From Tubulanus polymorphus (taxonomy: Eukaryota > Nemertea > Palaeonemertea > Tubulaniformes > Tubulanidae): a stretch of DNA of 64,000 bases. A program made the position numbers and the translations under genes. Below, in pieces: positions 47,920 through 59,884 of the stretch. A model generated the notes under the pieces. The model worked only from the letters and a program-made list of their open reading frames with translations. It made no database searches and was not told the origin of the DNA. The stretch's first letter is position 1, and each line of letters opens with the position of its first letter. The stretch lies in contig NC_134030.1 in NCBI RefSeq assembly GCF_964204645.1, positions 2,891,855 through 2,955,854 on the forward strand. Direction: 5' to 3'.

Positions 47920-48809
47920 TGTATGTATGTATGTATGTATGTATGTATGTATGTATGTATGTATGTATGTATGTATGTATTGCATTGCATTGCATTGCAT
48001 TGCATTGCATTGCATTGCATTGCATTGCATTGCATTGCATTGCATTGCATTGCATTGCATTGCATTGCATTGCATTGCATTGCATTGCATTGCATTGCAT
48101 TGCATTGCATTGCATTGCATTGCATTGCATTGCATTGCATTGCATTGCATTGCATTGCATTGCATTGCATTGCATTGCATTGCATTGCATTGCATTGCAT
48201 TGCATTGTATTGTATGTATATGTTTATGTTTTAATGATATCAAGTAATAATCTAGATCATTTTTTTTTCAATGAAATATTATTCTGGAATTTCCGATTAT
48301 ATTATTTTTACCTCATCGTTAAATCGTTTTTGTCGTATAATATCAGCTAAGGTACGTTTTTCAGCGGTCGGTTCAGGTTTCTGTACGGTCACCGGTCGAC
48401 CTCGAGACTGATGCTTCTTTCTGTGCAGACGAGTTTTAATTTCTTGCCAGTTTCGATTTTTACTGTTTATTTCTTCGGCTTCTCGTTTTCGTTGCTCCTC
48501 GGCGAGTCGAATTTGTTGTTTTTTCGTCAATCGATGTCGTCTGGCGTCGTCGTTGTTGTTCTCGTTCGGCGATCGGTCGCCGTCGATCGAAGGAAGCGCG
48601 TCTTGTTTCGCCGAACGACGCCGACTGCTGCCGCGAGAGGTCGTACTCGGCTGCCGGCCGTTGTTGATTGGCGGAAGACGTTCGGTAGTGTCGTGCGATT
48701 GGATGGCGTTGGTGACGCGATGGAGGTTAACGACTGTATCCCAGCCGGACCTCGACCCGGACGGCGGTAGGCGCATTGTATATCGAGTTCGTGGCTTATC
48801 GTCAGTCAT
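45164..48809 (-). CDS. Highly acidic, Thr/Glu-rich disordered protein (666 aa, unrecognised)
   Basis: Exon 1 (48312-48809) begins with ATG at 48809 and encodes 166 residues: a basic, Ser/Arg-rich start (SRGSSRRRSAKQ), then a charged helix KKQQIRLAEEQRKREAEE, followed by TLADIIRQKRFNDE and a GTAAAA donor. Exon 2 (45164-46666) continues in phase 0 and encodes 500 residues. Its centre (about residues 250-550) is a low-complexity acidic run of E, T, V, N, D and K repeats (TTTTVETTEHETTVETKNNEE) with no fold. The C terminus is better ordered: a helix near EKLDNLEKAIDEQLKNVLDG and a final block LNGEFSKELDKYLKGDPDSGADLMDKFIQAVS, likely the conserved functional end. A 5' UTR exon is implied by TTTCAG directly before the ATG. 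I do not recognise the family; a cytoskeletal or ciliary role is only a guess. Confidence 0.75.
46748..46853. mobile_element. Hairpin element (GGCCGGTTCTACAG...GTGGAACTGGGG)
   Basis: Member of the 85-110-bp hairpin family (compare 23394-23503, which shares ACAGTTGTGAGTTA). It lies at the start of the single intron of the acidic-protein gene. Confidence 0.6.
47883..47980 (+). repeat. (ATGT)n tetranucleotide microsatellite
   Basis: A short (TA)n passes directly into about 22 perfect copies of GTAT/ATGT, ending exactly where the pentanucleotide array begins. In the intron of the acidic-protein gene. Confidence 0.97.
47981..48205 (+). repeat. (TGCAT)45 pentanucleotide satellite
   Basis: Forty-five perfect copies of TGCAT (225 bp) with only the last two units mutated to TGTAT just beyond. 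All six frames are open or repetitive and give artefact proteins. It adjoins the exon 1 donor of the acidic-protein gene (about 100 bp away). Confidence 0.98.
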
Positions 48810-51146
48810 TTTCTGAAAGCAAATGTTTCACAGTGTAAGATGGCGCAGAAAAGTTATTTCCAAATTTCATCTATACCGCACTATTTCATCATCTTCTTTA
48901 AGACCCGTACATTTTGTCGCACAAAAGAGAAAATCCATCTAATTAGGAAACAACAGATTCATTTGCAAAATAAATCTTTTAAAGAAATTATATGCATCTA
49001 ACGAAATACTAGTCATTCTACTGAGGTAACTACATACTTATTTTTCATAATAGAATTATCACACAAATTTGAAGGCGTTTTTACAAAACAAAACCTATTT
49101 AGCATGAGAGGTCGGGACGTTTGCGTTCCTGAGTGGATATTGTACCGAACAAACAAAAAACATTTATTGAGAATCTCCTCTCTGTCGATATTAAATGAGC
49201 TAACCGTAATCACGAATATTGCGGAGACACTTGGCAAGGAAAATATGCCGATAGTTTTTACGGTGGTTTTCATCAATAATTCAAGTGAAACAGAATCGCG
49301 TCATGGACGCACGTCAATCATATACACGACAGAGAAAGAAACAGAAATGACAATACGGTACTGTTGACAATGTTGGCAAATTTAATTAGAATGAAATTGA
49401 CATGCGTGAGGAATTGCGTCTAGAAAAATAGGAAGGCGCGCTCCGAAATAAAAGGAAAGATTTCGGCCCGTATCGAGGAAAGAACCCTCCCGTTTTGCTC
49501 ATTTTTCATTTAAAAGGAAATATTTATTAGAAACATTACACTCACAACTATCAAAACAATAAACAGTGCACTGAATGTATTCATTTATTCAGACTTTCTT
49601 TTTTACCAACGGAAATCGTTCAGAGGCAGTTTACTAACCGAGCAATAAAACTTCCAGACCCCTCATTTTTCAACCAAGTTTCAAACGTAGATTGAACCTA
49701 GTCTAAATTAGACTGGTAATATTCCGCACGCTACCTGAGTATTTCTCTGATGAAGCAACAAAACAAACAAAAGATTTAGAGTCAAAATTACCGGCTTTTA
49801 TGTTTTGACATGAAATGCAAGCTAAATGCAACGGCAGGGGTTCAGAACAACTCTAGATTAGCCCTAGATCTCCCCTAGGGGCTGTTTCCATTGTAGATAT
49901 TTAGACAAATTGGAAAACGAAAAAGAAAAATTATCCGATAAAGGACACAATTCTCATGGATGAATAACGCAATTACGGGTAAGGATGTGAAATAGTTTAT
50001 TTCCCGAGCGCTACGGGTTTGATTGTCACTCGGGGCAACGATCACTTTTTTCTCCATGATAATGACGGCGCGGAGACTGAGCGCGGTGTCGTCTGTCTCC
50101 ACGCGTGTCTTGTGTTTATCTGATCCGGAACTATCAACATTCCGACTAATCAATACCTACAGCATTACGTGAACCCTGGCGATATCCTATCACGAACTTC
50201 AGCCCGAAGGGAGAATTAATTAGCGAGTCATTTGATTGATTTAATGAAAATAGATGTATTGAGATTATTTTCGAAAACGTGGAATCGGAAGTTGATTCAT
50301 CCTTGGATTCAGAGATTGTCTGTAGGTTAGTGAACAGTGCATTGAACAACAAGTCACCGCCCCTGAATTATAAAGCTTACGCATACTTGACTAGGATAGA
50401 ACTGTTACTACAAAACGTTCCTGGTATCGCAAAGCGCTGGTCAAAGTGTCTAGTACGTTGGTACATAGAGCCTTATAGGTCCCAGGTTCGAACCACCGGC
50501 TGGTCTCCGTATTTTACTGACCGCGGTTGCGGAAACAGTTAATTTCTAAAAATCATCGATCTCCAATCCTTCCAATTAATATCTAAGCTATAATCAGACA
50601 TCTTTTTGCCGTTACAGTTAAATAGGAATTCAAGTTTGATGTTTTTATCATAGATGTGTACAAAAACGAATAGATAAAATACACACACTATCTTAAATCA
50701 TATAGTAATAATATATGGCTCATGGGACCTGCCATAATCCCACAATGTTCAATGTATATAATTATATAAACGATTTCGATCTTTCTGTAGTTCGGTAATG
50801 CTTCGTTGTGTTGGTTGGTTTAATCATGGACGTATAAACTAAGATCTAATCTAGTTTATACGTCCATGGTTTAATCATGAGTTTCACCCGGTCCTCTGTC
50901 GGCTAAAGGGCAATAACATACCATGAATGGTAAATGAAGTTACATTTTAATTCGGATACGCACATTAATATAACAATTGCAAGATGACGTTACTGGCTGC
51001 ATTTCCGTTTTAATAATAGGTGAAATGAGGCGGCATTTGGTGCATATTACATTATGTTCGATCTGGTTTCATTATTAGCTGTCGTCAACTGTATTTGAGA
51101 GAGATATTTGCTTTCATTTTCATTCGCTATTCATAATATTTACACG
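48810..51146. other. Gene-poor spacer with a tRNA-like SINE fragment and a foldback
   Basis: No gene is supported. At about 50440-50510 a tRNA-like segment has an exact B box, GGTTCGAACC (50485-50494), and a reasonable A box upstream (TAGTACGTTGG, about 50450), suggesting a tRNA-derived SINE piece. 50825-50868 is an inverted repeat listed separately. Other open frames (for example 49104-49367, plus strand) lack features. Confidence 0.5.
50825..50868. repeat. 17-bp perfect inverted repeat
   Basis: CATGGACGTATAAACTA at 50825-50841 and TAGTTTATACGTCCATG at 50852-50868 are exact reverse complements with a ten-base loop. A partial copy of the arm occurs at 3846-3860, so it is a dispersed hairpin family. 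Confidence 0.75.
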
Positions 51147-51536
51147 CTCCCTCTCCCTCTCCCTCTCCCTCTCCCTCTCCCTCTCCCTCTCCCTCTCCCT
51201 CTCCCTCTCCCTCTCCCTCTCCCTCTCCCTCTCCCTCTCCCTCTCCCTCTCCCTCTCCCTCTCCCTCTCCCTCTCCCTCTCCCTCTCCCTCTCCCTCTCC
51301 CTCTCCCTCTCCCTCTCCCTCTCCCTCTCCCTCTCCCTCTCCCTCTCCCTCTCCCTCTCCCTCTCCCTCTCCCTCTCCCTCTCCCTCTCCCTCTCCCTCT
51401 CCCTCTCCCTCTCCCTCTCCCTCTCCCTCTCCCTCTCCCTCTCCCTCTCCCTCTCCCTCTCCCTCTCCCTCTCCCTCTCCCTCTCCCTCTCCCTCTCCCT
51501 CTCCCTCTCCCTCTCCCTCTCCCTCTCCCTCTCCCT
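51147..51536 (+). repeat. (CTCCCT)65 hexanucleotide satellite
   Basis: Sixty-five perfect copies of CTCCCT (390 bp), no interruption seen. Strand asymmetry is total: one strand only C and T, the other only G and A, so it is a candidate for triplex or G-rich structure. The long open frames through it (Leu-Pro, Arg-Gly, Glu-Arg, Gly-Glu) are artefacts. Confidence 0.98.
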
Positions 51537-51954
51537 GACGATAAATACGAGTACCAAAAGAAAAACAACTTGAAATCTGCTTCAATTTTCCGATAGCGAC
51601 CAGAGAGAGGAAACAATCTCGACCCTGTTATGAAAACTATAATGAAATAATCTCGATTTTTGACGTAGTCTGTAGTCCACCTATACCACATGACGCCATG
51701 CCATGAGGTTTGAACGTCGAAGGAAAGTCAAATAATGCTCGAGTGATTGGGAGTTTATTCAATATTCCGAGTATTTGCGACGCCTTCCTTAAATGAAGGA
51801 AGTTCTCCATAACATCAATAACCAGCGATTTGTTATTGACGCACTTTACTTAGACGGAATTCGCGCATTATCCAAATTGAAATGCCATTGAAATATTCAA
51901 GTCAATGCAATATTGACTATACGCGCCATCACCGTTAGTTTTCAGTTAAAAGTC

Positions 51955-52542
51955 TTAATTATTTAATTCGTACGTATTACAGCGAGGACCAATTCTCTGC
52001 GTAATGTATGTAAGAGCTTCAAGCGATACGGGGTGGCATTTAGGAATATTCAAAATTGAATTGCAGCAGTGAAAACTTGACGGTGTCTCGCATAAATCGA
52101 TATAGAAGTAATTCGTTTCTAAAGTCAGCAAAATATTCCAAGATATCAAACGTAAAAAATTCAACGATTGAAACGCTTATTGGGACCAGAACATTTCATA
52201 TATTTCCTGACGGCTATCATCGGATCAAATGTTGATCAAGTTCGCGAGGAAATGTGTTCTCAATAAGTTTTTCAATTGTTGAACTTGCGCCCTCAATTAT
52301 TTGTGAAAGATTTCACTTCACTTTAATAAATTTTTCTCCATTTTCTCCAATCAAAAAACTAATAACCTTTAAAAAGTAATTGCCTTTTTGAAAATCGTTT
52401 TAAATCGCCAACACGGAAAATACACAAAACTTTGAGCGACTTGAATCTTTCAATAAATTTTCTGAATCTAACAGTACCTCGAAGATCGGATTATTTACTC
52501 ACCTTGAATGCAGACTGTTCCTTGAATGAGATATTTCAACAT
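51955..52542 (-). CDS. Candidate small cysteine-rich protein (67 aa, two exons)
   Basis: Exon 1 (52503-52542) starts ATG and encodes MLKYLIQGTVCIQ, then G|gtgagt. Exon 2 (51955-52118) has the acceptor GACTTTAG and continues in phase as ETNYFYIDLCETPSSFHCC..., ending TAA at 51955. The product would have six cysteines in about 67 residues (IDLC, FHCC, PKC and PRC plus one in the first exon). The N terminus is hydrophobic but short for a signal peptide. The splice sites and phase fit well, yet no second copy or recognised family supports it, so this is a candidate only. Confidence 0.35.
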
Positions 52543-54836
<2,294 letters not shown>

Positions 54837-55021
54837 GTGATAAACCAGACGCGTGGAGACGTCTCTGGAGATCTTACAGGAATGAGATCAATAACCGATG
54901 AATTCTTAAGGAATGCAGTGAAACCCGTTAAAAAAAATAATAGCGCTGAATCAAGCGAAACTGAACGTTTTATAGCTGACGAAATTCTTCCTCAAATAGG
55001 AAACATTATATTAGAAAATGT

Positions 55022-55360
55022 CATCCTCCATCGGCTGGGATTCGAACCTGATGGCATCGAGATTGCCACGGCACGAAACCCTGCCATAATCGACCGTGTG
55101 CGCAGATACATGCGCAGTTCAGATGATGTGATTTTTAGCCAATCAGAAATCCCGTTTTATTTTAGCCTGGGTTTTCCCATTTATAATTCTTCCTTGAAAT
55201 TTGCCTCAACGATTATACAACGAGTAATCTGATTGGTGCCGCCAGTTTTCGTTCGGAAAGCTGCGCATGTAGCTGCGCACCCGGTCTACTGATGCAGGGG
55301 TTCGTGCCGTGGCTGAGTGTAGCGATGCCATCAGGTTCGAGTCCCTGCAGAGGGAGGATG
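55022..55360. mobile_element. Double-headed tRNA-like SINE composite, copy 1
   Basis: The element begins CATCCTCC and ends GGAGGATG. The right half (55240-55360) has an RNA polymerase III promoter: A box TGGCTGAGTGT at 55310-55320 and B box GGTTCGAGTCC at 55334-55344, resembling a Leu/Ser tRNA. The left half is the same kind of unit on the minus strand (GGATTCGAACC at 55039-55049). Both halves share GCGCATGTA, CTGCGCAC and TGATTGG. An open frame across the left half is an artefact. The reverse complement of this whole composite lies at 57511-57850. Confidence 0.8.
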
Positions 55361-56119
55361 GCACGAACCCTGCAACACTAGACCGAATGCGTAGTTAACG
55401 CAGTCTCAAAATTACGTACGAAAACCCGCGGCACCAATATAAAACCAAGCTAAAATTCTTACAGATTTTCCACGTGGAGTCATGTCCTATTGTACTAGTG
55501 GTACTTTCTTCCCTAAACGTATTTTAGATCAAATAGTAAACCCTTTTTTCAGAACACATTTTCATGTGTAAAAATCTATTTGATAAATTTGCAAATTTCT
55601 CACGAATTTCTTCCCTAGGCTTTCAAGGAGCCTGAGTCGTGAGTGACGAGCTTTGCTCCCAGATAATCGTTAAAATTGATAAGCTTTTACAGATACAAGA
55701 ACAAATACTTCATTGTAAGTGTTTGTATGTGCGTAAACATAGTTAATTACATACACAATCATCTGCTATTGTAATTGCAGGTTTATTATGTCCAGTGATT
55801 GGCAACGTGAGCATTAGTTCAGGCGAGTGTATATCACAACTCGTACGGGACAATATTCACGTGTAGGCGCATGCGACAGACTCAAAATTCTCACACTAAC
55901 CGCGGGTGACAATCAGAACAACAACAACCACTCAACAGACGCGGTCAACATATAGGAACATCGTTAAAAGGTAATATTTTAATACATCTTTTCGATTGCT
56001 TTCATTGCGACTTTGAGCATTAGCATAAGATTTAGTATTCTTAGAGATAGCCTGATGTCGATATAGAAAATCTCGCACTACAAATGAAAAGAAAGGTCCT
56101 AATTTTTTTCTTAATCTAT

Positions 56120-56170
56120 TGGATTCAACGTTTCGACTCTATCCTAATAGTCATTTTCAGGCCTCATGAA
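56120..56170 (-). repeat. Likely Penelope-like element end fragment
   Basis: On the minus strand CCTGAAAATGACTATTAG is followed by GAGTCGAAACGTTGAA, nearly the same motif pair as at 14385-14430. It lies in the 5' UTR region of the first TspO-like gene. Confidence 0.4.
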
Positions 56171-56345
56171 GTTACAATACAGGAATACTGAGGTTTAGCT
56201 CTCATTTAAACAATCGATTTAGCTTCATAACTGCTTCATCATTGGGTGTTGAGTCTAGCTCATTCTACTTATTTGTCGATTCGGTTTAACAAGTTTATCA
56301 CGAAATGCAGGAAAAAAATTTGTTTTTCTTTAAAATCAGATAAAA

Positions 56346-57435
56346 ATGGAAACTGAGAAGAAACTATATCGACACAGCGGAGGCCGTGTAACAGTTATAG
56401 TGTTAACTGTTTTAATGTATGGCGTAGCTCTGTTCTTCAACTATTTGGCATCTTCTCCGATGGGTCAAAAACTCGGTAAGCGTTTTTTAATCGATTTGAT
56501 TGTTCTTTTTTCCTCGTATGGAACTTTTTAACTATCTTTCCTTTAAATCAATTTCTTTTCTAATTTCAGGCCTATACGTCAGCAATACAGGAAATGTATC
56601 GGATCGGTTTTACCTAGAGGTCACACCAGCCGGTTGGACATTCACTATCTGGGCGTTTATTTACGTATGGCAAGGGACCTGGCTGTTGTACGGATTCGCT
56701 TCGATTTTCAGGAAACTACCAGACGGTTACATGTACCAAACTCCACCTGTCATCCAACTACCGACCTACATCGTTTACATGTTCAACCTTGGATTCAACA
56801 TAGGCTGGGTGTTTATATTTGATCGTGGATTGATCGTACCCTCGCTCGTTTTTATCGTACTGATTCCGCTGACGCTGATCGCCTGTCTGATCCTCGAGTA
56901 TCGTCGTATCGGACACACTTATCAGACTCTGACAAGTCACGGTAAGAAAGCCGACGTATGGCTGGTTCGACTTTTTGTACATAACGGTCTGGCTTTCTAC
57001 TGCGGTTGGGTGAGCGTCGCTTCTCTACTGAATACAGGCTTCGTACTCGTCTACATCCTAGAAGTTGCCAATGACGTAGCTTCCACTGTCGTACTTGCTC
57101 TTTTAGCCTTCATCTTGGTTTTGTATTTTTGTTTGGACATGTTTTTACTGGACAGATTTACTCGATACCAATTCAGCAACTACATTCCCGTTATAATGGC
57201 GCTAGGGGGCAGCATCGCTAAGAATTACGAACGAGTCGGGCCGTCATCTAGGAATCCGATTTTCACGGTCGTGTTGCTGGCTGTTGCGTTGACGTGTTTT
57301 GTCGTGAAGATGATAGTTTTGATTGTGCGACACGTCAGAGATCCACTCGCTAATGGAGGCAGTGTATCTGATATAAATCCTATTGCTTTAGATGAAAAAT
57401 CACACGCTGAAACAAAACAAGGAATTGCGGCGTGA
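56346..57435 (+). CDS. TspO/MBR-like (tryptophan-rich) multi-pass membrane protein, copy 1
   Basis: Two exons in phase: 56346-56475 (ATG, first hydrophobic segment, GTAAG donor) and 56570-57435 (acceptor TTTCAG, stop TGA at 57433-57435), 331 residues. Hydrophobic segments lie near residues 17-36, 68-90, 105-135, 140-160, 180-205, 210-235 and 280-300. The tryptophan-rich block PAGWTFTIWAFIYVWQGTW near residue 65 and the later VHNGLAFYCGWVSVASLLN resemble TspO/MBR family signatures (P-x-W-x-F-x-x-x-W and the W-x-x-A-x-L-N helix), but the protein is about twice the usual 160-residue TspO length, so it belongs to a longer relative. A ligand such as a tetrapyrrole or sterol is possible by family only. 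The promoter and 5' UTR (55440-56345) are duplicated before copy 2. Confidence 0.7.
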
Positions 57436-57510
57436 ACATGTGGAGCGATCGTAAACAGTTTAATGGTAGCTGAAAAATCGTTTTCCTGACAATTGTTGCA
57501 AACAAAACAC

Positions 57511-57850
57511 ATCCTCCCTCTGCAGGGACTCGAACCTGATGGCATCGCTACACTCAGCCACGGCACGAACCCCTGCATCAGTAGACCGGTTGCGCAGGTA
57601 TATGCGCAGCTTTCCGAACGAAAACTGGCGGCACCAATCAGATTGCTCGTTGTATAAACGTTGAGGCAAATTTCAAGGAAGAACTATAAATGGGAAAACC
57701 CGGGCTAAAATAAAAGGGGATATCTGATTGGCTAAAAATCACATCATCTGAACTGCGCATGTATCTGCGCACACGGTCGATTATGGCAGGGTTTCGTGCC
57801 GTGGCAATCTCGATGCCATCAGCTTCGAATCCCTGCCGGGGTAGGATGAC
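57511..57850. mobile_element. Double-headed tRNA-like SINE composite, copy 2 (inverted)
   Basis: This is the reverse complement of the composite at 55022-55360 with scattered differences, and it begins 75 bp after the TspO-like stop codon. The 7-bp word AAAACAC flanks it at 57504-57510 and 57851-57857, a likely target-site duplication, showing that the whole double-headed unit moved as one. The two copies flank the gene in opposite orientation. Confidence 0.8.
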
Positions 57851-57859
57851 AAAACACAA

Positions 57860-58744
57860 CTTTAAATACAACTTATGGTGGAAAACCAGACACCAGTTAC
57901 CAGACACGACGAAACAGGCCGCCCCGAAGACATTTATTTCAAATTGACATTCTTATTTTTTACGCTGTTCATTCTTTGTTTCTAGATGAAAAACCATTTT
58001 AAAGAGAAATTCATCTACAAGATTACTATAATTTTTCTAATGAATACAAACTATGGAAATGTATTCATGGTATATCGAACGAAAAAAACTATCATGTAAC
58101 TTGTAAGTTAATGGAAATACAATTTTCGAACTTGTAAACGATTCATTACTCTGTAAATAGTAAATAAATGAATATTTTATCCATAGCTTCATAAGTACAT
58201 ATACTTATCTACGCTATCTACGAGGAACCTATTGATATGGTACTTCTAATCAAACCTATCCAATGAATGCCCGTATTTGGGATATAGCTTTCAGTGTTAT
58301 ATACCGCCCGTAGCCGACATTACTAGAGGAATGTTCTCATATTGACTCTCACGCACAAGGGTGCTTGTATTGATGGTTTGAATCTGTAAATGAATAAGTA
58401 TGGGGGCCATCAATAAAACTATATCGAATTGTAATGATAAAAACATTTTTACCTGAATCGAGGCATATATAATGCATGTATCAGCGTATTGACATTATTT
58501 TATTGTTTTCCCGCTTGCACGGCAAGGCCAAATTGGACATATAAAGCCATCGCTAGAACGCAAAAAGCCCGGGACTGTTGCAAAAAAAGACCAGCCACCA
58601 TAACAGACAGACCAAGGAAGGAAAAGACGTGGAAACTGATTGATCAAAAAAGTACAAAAATACCAAAATGAGTCTAGAGCACCAATTGTTTTTAATTACT
58701 TATACAAGGGCAGAGGGAAGGGTTAAAATACACTGAATATAAAT
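57860..58744. other. Spacer; no gene seen
   Basis: AT-rich sequence without supported exons. A 60-codon frame at 58489-58671 (plus strand) is basic and featureless. Confidence 0.4.
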
Positions 58745-59800
58745 TTGAGAAAAAATTCATTTACGAAAATTTATAATTTGTTTTTGGTATCTCACTGTAG
58801 ATCATCGCCAGATGTTTTAACTTTGCATGTAACGCGTTTTTTGAATAACATATCTGTTAACCACACGCGGGCACTCGTCTACAACCATTCTTGTGATGTG
58901 TCACTTCTTCTTCATCCTCGCTTGCCAGGGGTCCAGTGTCACTCCTGAACTTGCTTCCACCAGCCCCCTGGCCTCACGAAGCGTGATTTCATTACTGGCG
59001 CTGTTGCGCATGACGTCATATATCGATTTGCGAAATACTTCCTTGTTCGGTAAAACGTTCGCTGATTGGTCCATTTAACGGGAAAACCAACAGAAGTCTA
59101 CTGTCGGTTTGTTACAAGCGCTGTGATTGGTACGACCGGATTCTGGTCGGCTAGTAACGACTCCAACGACTCGTGAGGTCAAGGGGTTCGGGGAACAGCT
59201 TTAGCGTAGTGGGTTCGAATCCCTTGACGGGTGAAGATGCTTCATCTTCAACATCTGCATTTCAGAATCAAATGTTTCGCCGTGCGCGTTATAGATGCAT
59301 GATAAACATTTGGTGGAAATGAGAGAGCTTCACTAAAAAATAATTTGCCAAAATAAAACTCGGATTTCACTAAATCACGGTATAATATATCTGATAATCT
59401 AGATATCGAATACATTCGTAACGAAATCCTGTATAAGCGAGGCAAGTGTTAAAATCACCAAAGAGAAATATGAGAAAAAACCGATTTACGAAAATTTAGA
59501 ATTAGTGTTCGGTATCTCTCTCCCATCGTCAGGTGTTTTAACGCGTTTTTTGAATAGAATATCTGTCAAACACACGCGGGTGTGACTCGTCTGCAACCAT
59601 TCTCGTGATGTGTCCCCTTTAATCTTCAACGTCTTCATTTCAGAATCAAATGTTTCACCGTGCGCGCGCTACAGATGCACGGTAAACGATTTGAGCTTCC
59701 CTGAAATCAGAATTAAATTTGGATTTTAATGAATCACGGTGTAATATATCTAATTATCTAGATATCGAATACATTCGTAACGAATCCTGTAAAATTAAAA
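58745..59800. repeat. Local tandem duplication upstream of the second GPCR
   Basis: 58750-58912 plus 59240-59450 matches 59465-59800 in order: TTTACGAAAATTTA, AACGCGTTTTTTGAATA, CACACGCGGG, TCTTGTGATGTGTC, then CATTTCAGAATCAAATGTTTC, GAATCACGGT or AAATCACGGT and AGATATCGAATACATTCGT. The first copy is interrupted by the SINE composite. Because it directly precedes the GPCR start, promoter sequence may be duplicated. Confidence 0.8.
58913..59239. mobile_element. Double-headed tRNA-like SINE composite, third example (different subfamily)
   Basis: It starts CATCCTCG and ends GTGAAGATG. The right end carries an exact B box, GGTTCGAATCC (59212-59222), inside GTCAAGGGGTTC...CCCTTGAC; the left end is a degenerate version on the other strand (CTCACGAAGCG against ACTCGTGAGG). 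TGATTGG occurs in both halves. The undisturbed second repeat copy at 59465-59800 shows the empty site; CTTCAT at both edges is a possible target duplication. Confidence 0.7.
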
Positions 59801-59884
59801 ATGAAATTCGATACAGAATATTCGACGAATGTTCGCCGTAGTAACCATTGTTAAAACGAGCTCGTGCGGTATGCTAGTAGCGCG

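Noticed and set aside
47785-48350. Long open frames on both strands giving Cys-Asn-Ala-Met-Gln and Met-Tyr-Val-Cys repeats
   Set aside because: They are translations of the ATGT and TGCAT microsatellites; all frames are open by repetition.
51108-51691. Leu-Pro, Glu-Arg, Gly-Glu and Arg-Gly repeat proteins
   Set aside because: Artefacts of the CTCCCT array.
54837-55232. A 131-codon plus-strand frame, with a close relative at 57638-57907 on the minus strand
   Set aside because: Both run through the left head of the double-headed SINE composite; similarity is due to the repeat, not to a gene.
56634-56822. A plus-strand frame within the TspO-like exon, repeated at 63435-63623
   Set aside because: Out-of-frame reading of exon 2; its conservation only reflects the near-identity of the two copies.
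59177-59229. A possible true tRNA gene around the exact B box
   Set aside because: Only about 53 bases separate the acceptor-like arms and no anticodon stem is intact; it is the head of a SINE composite.
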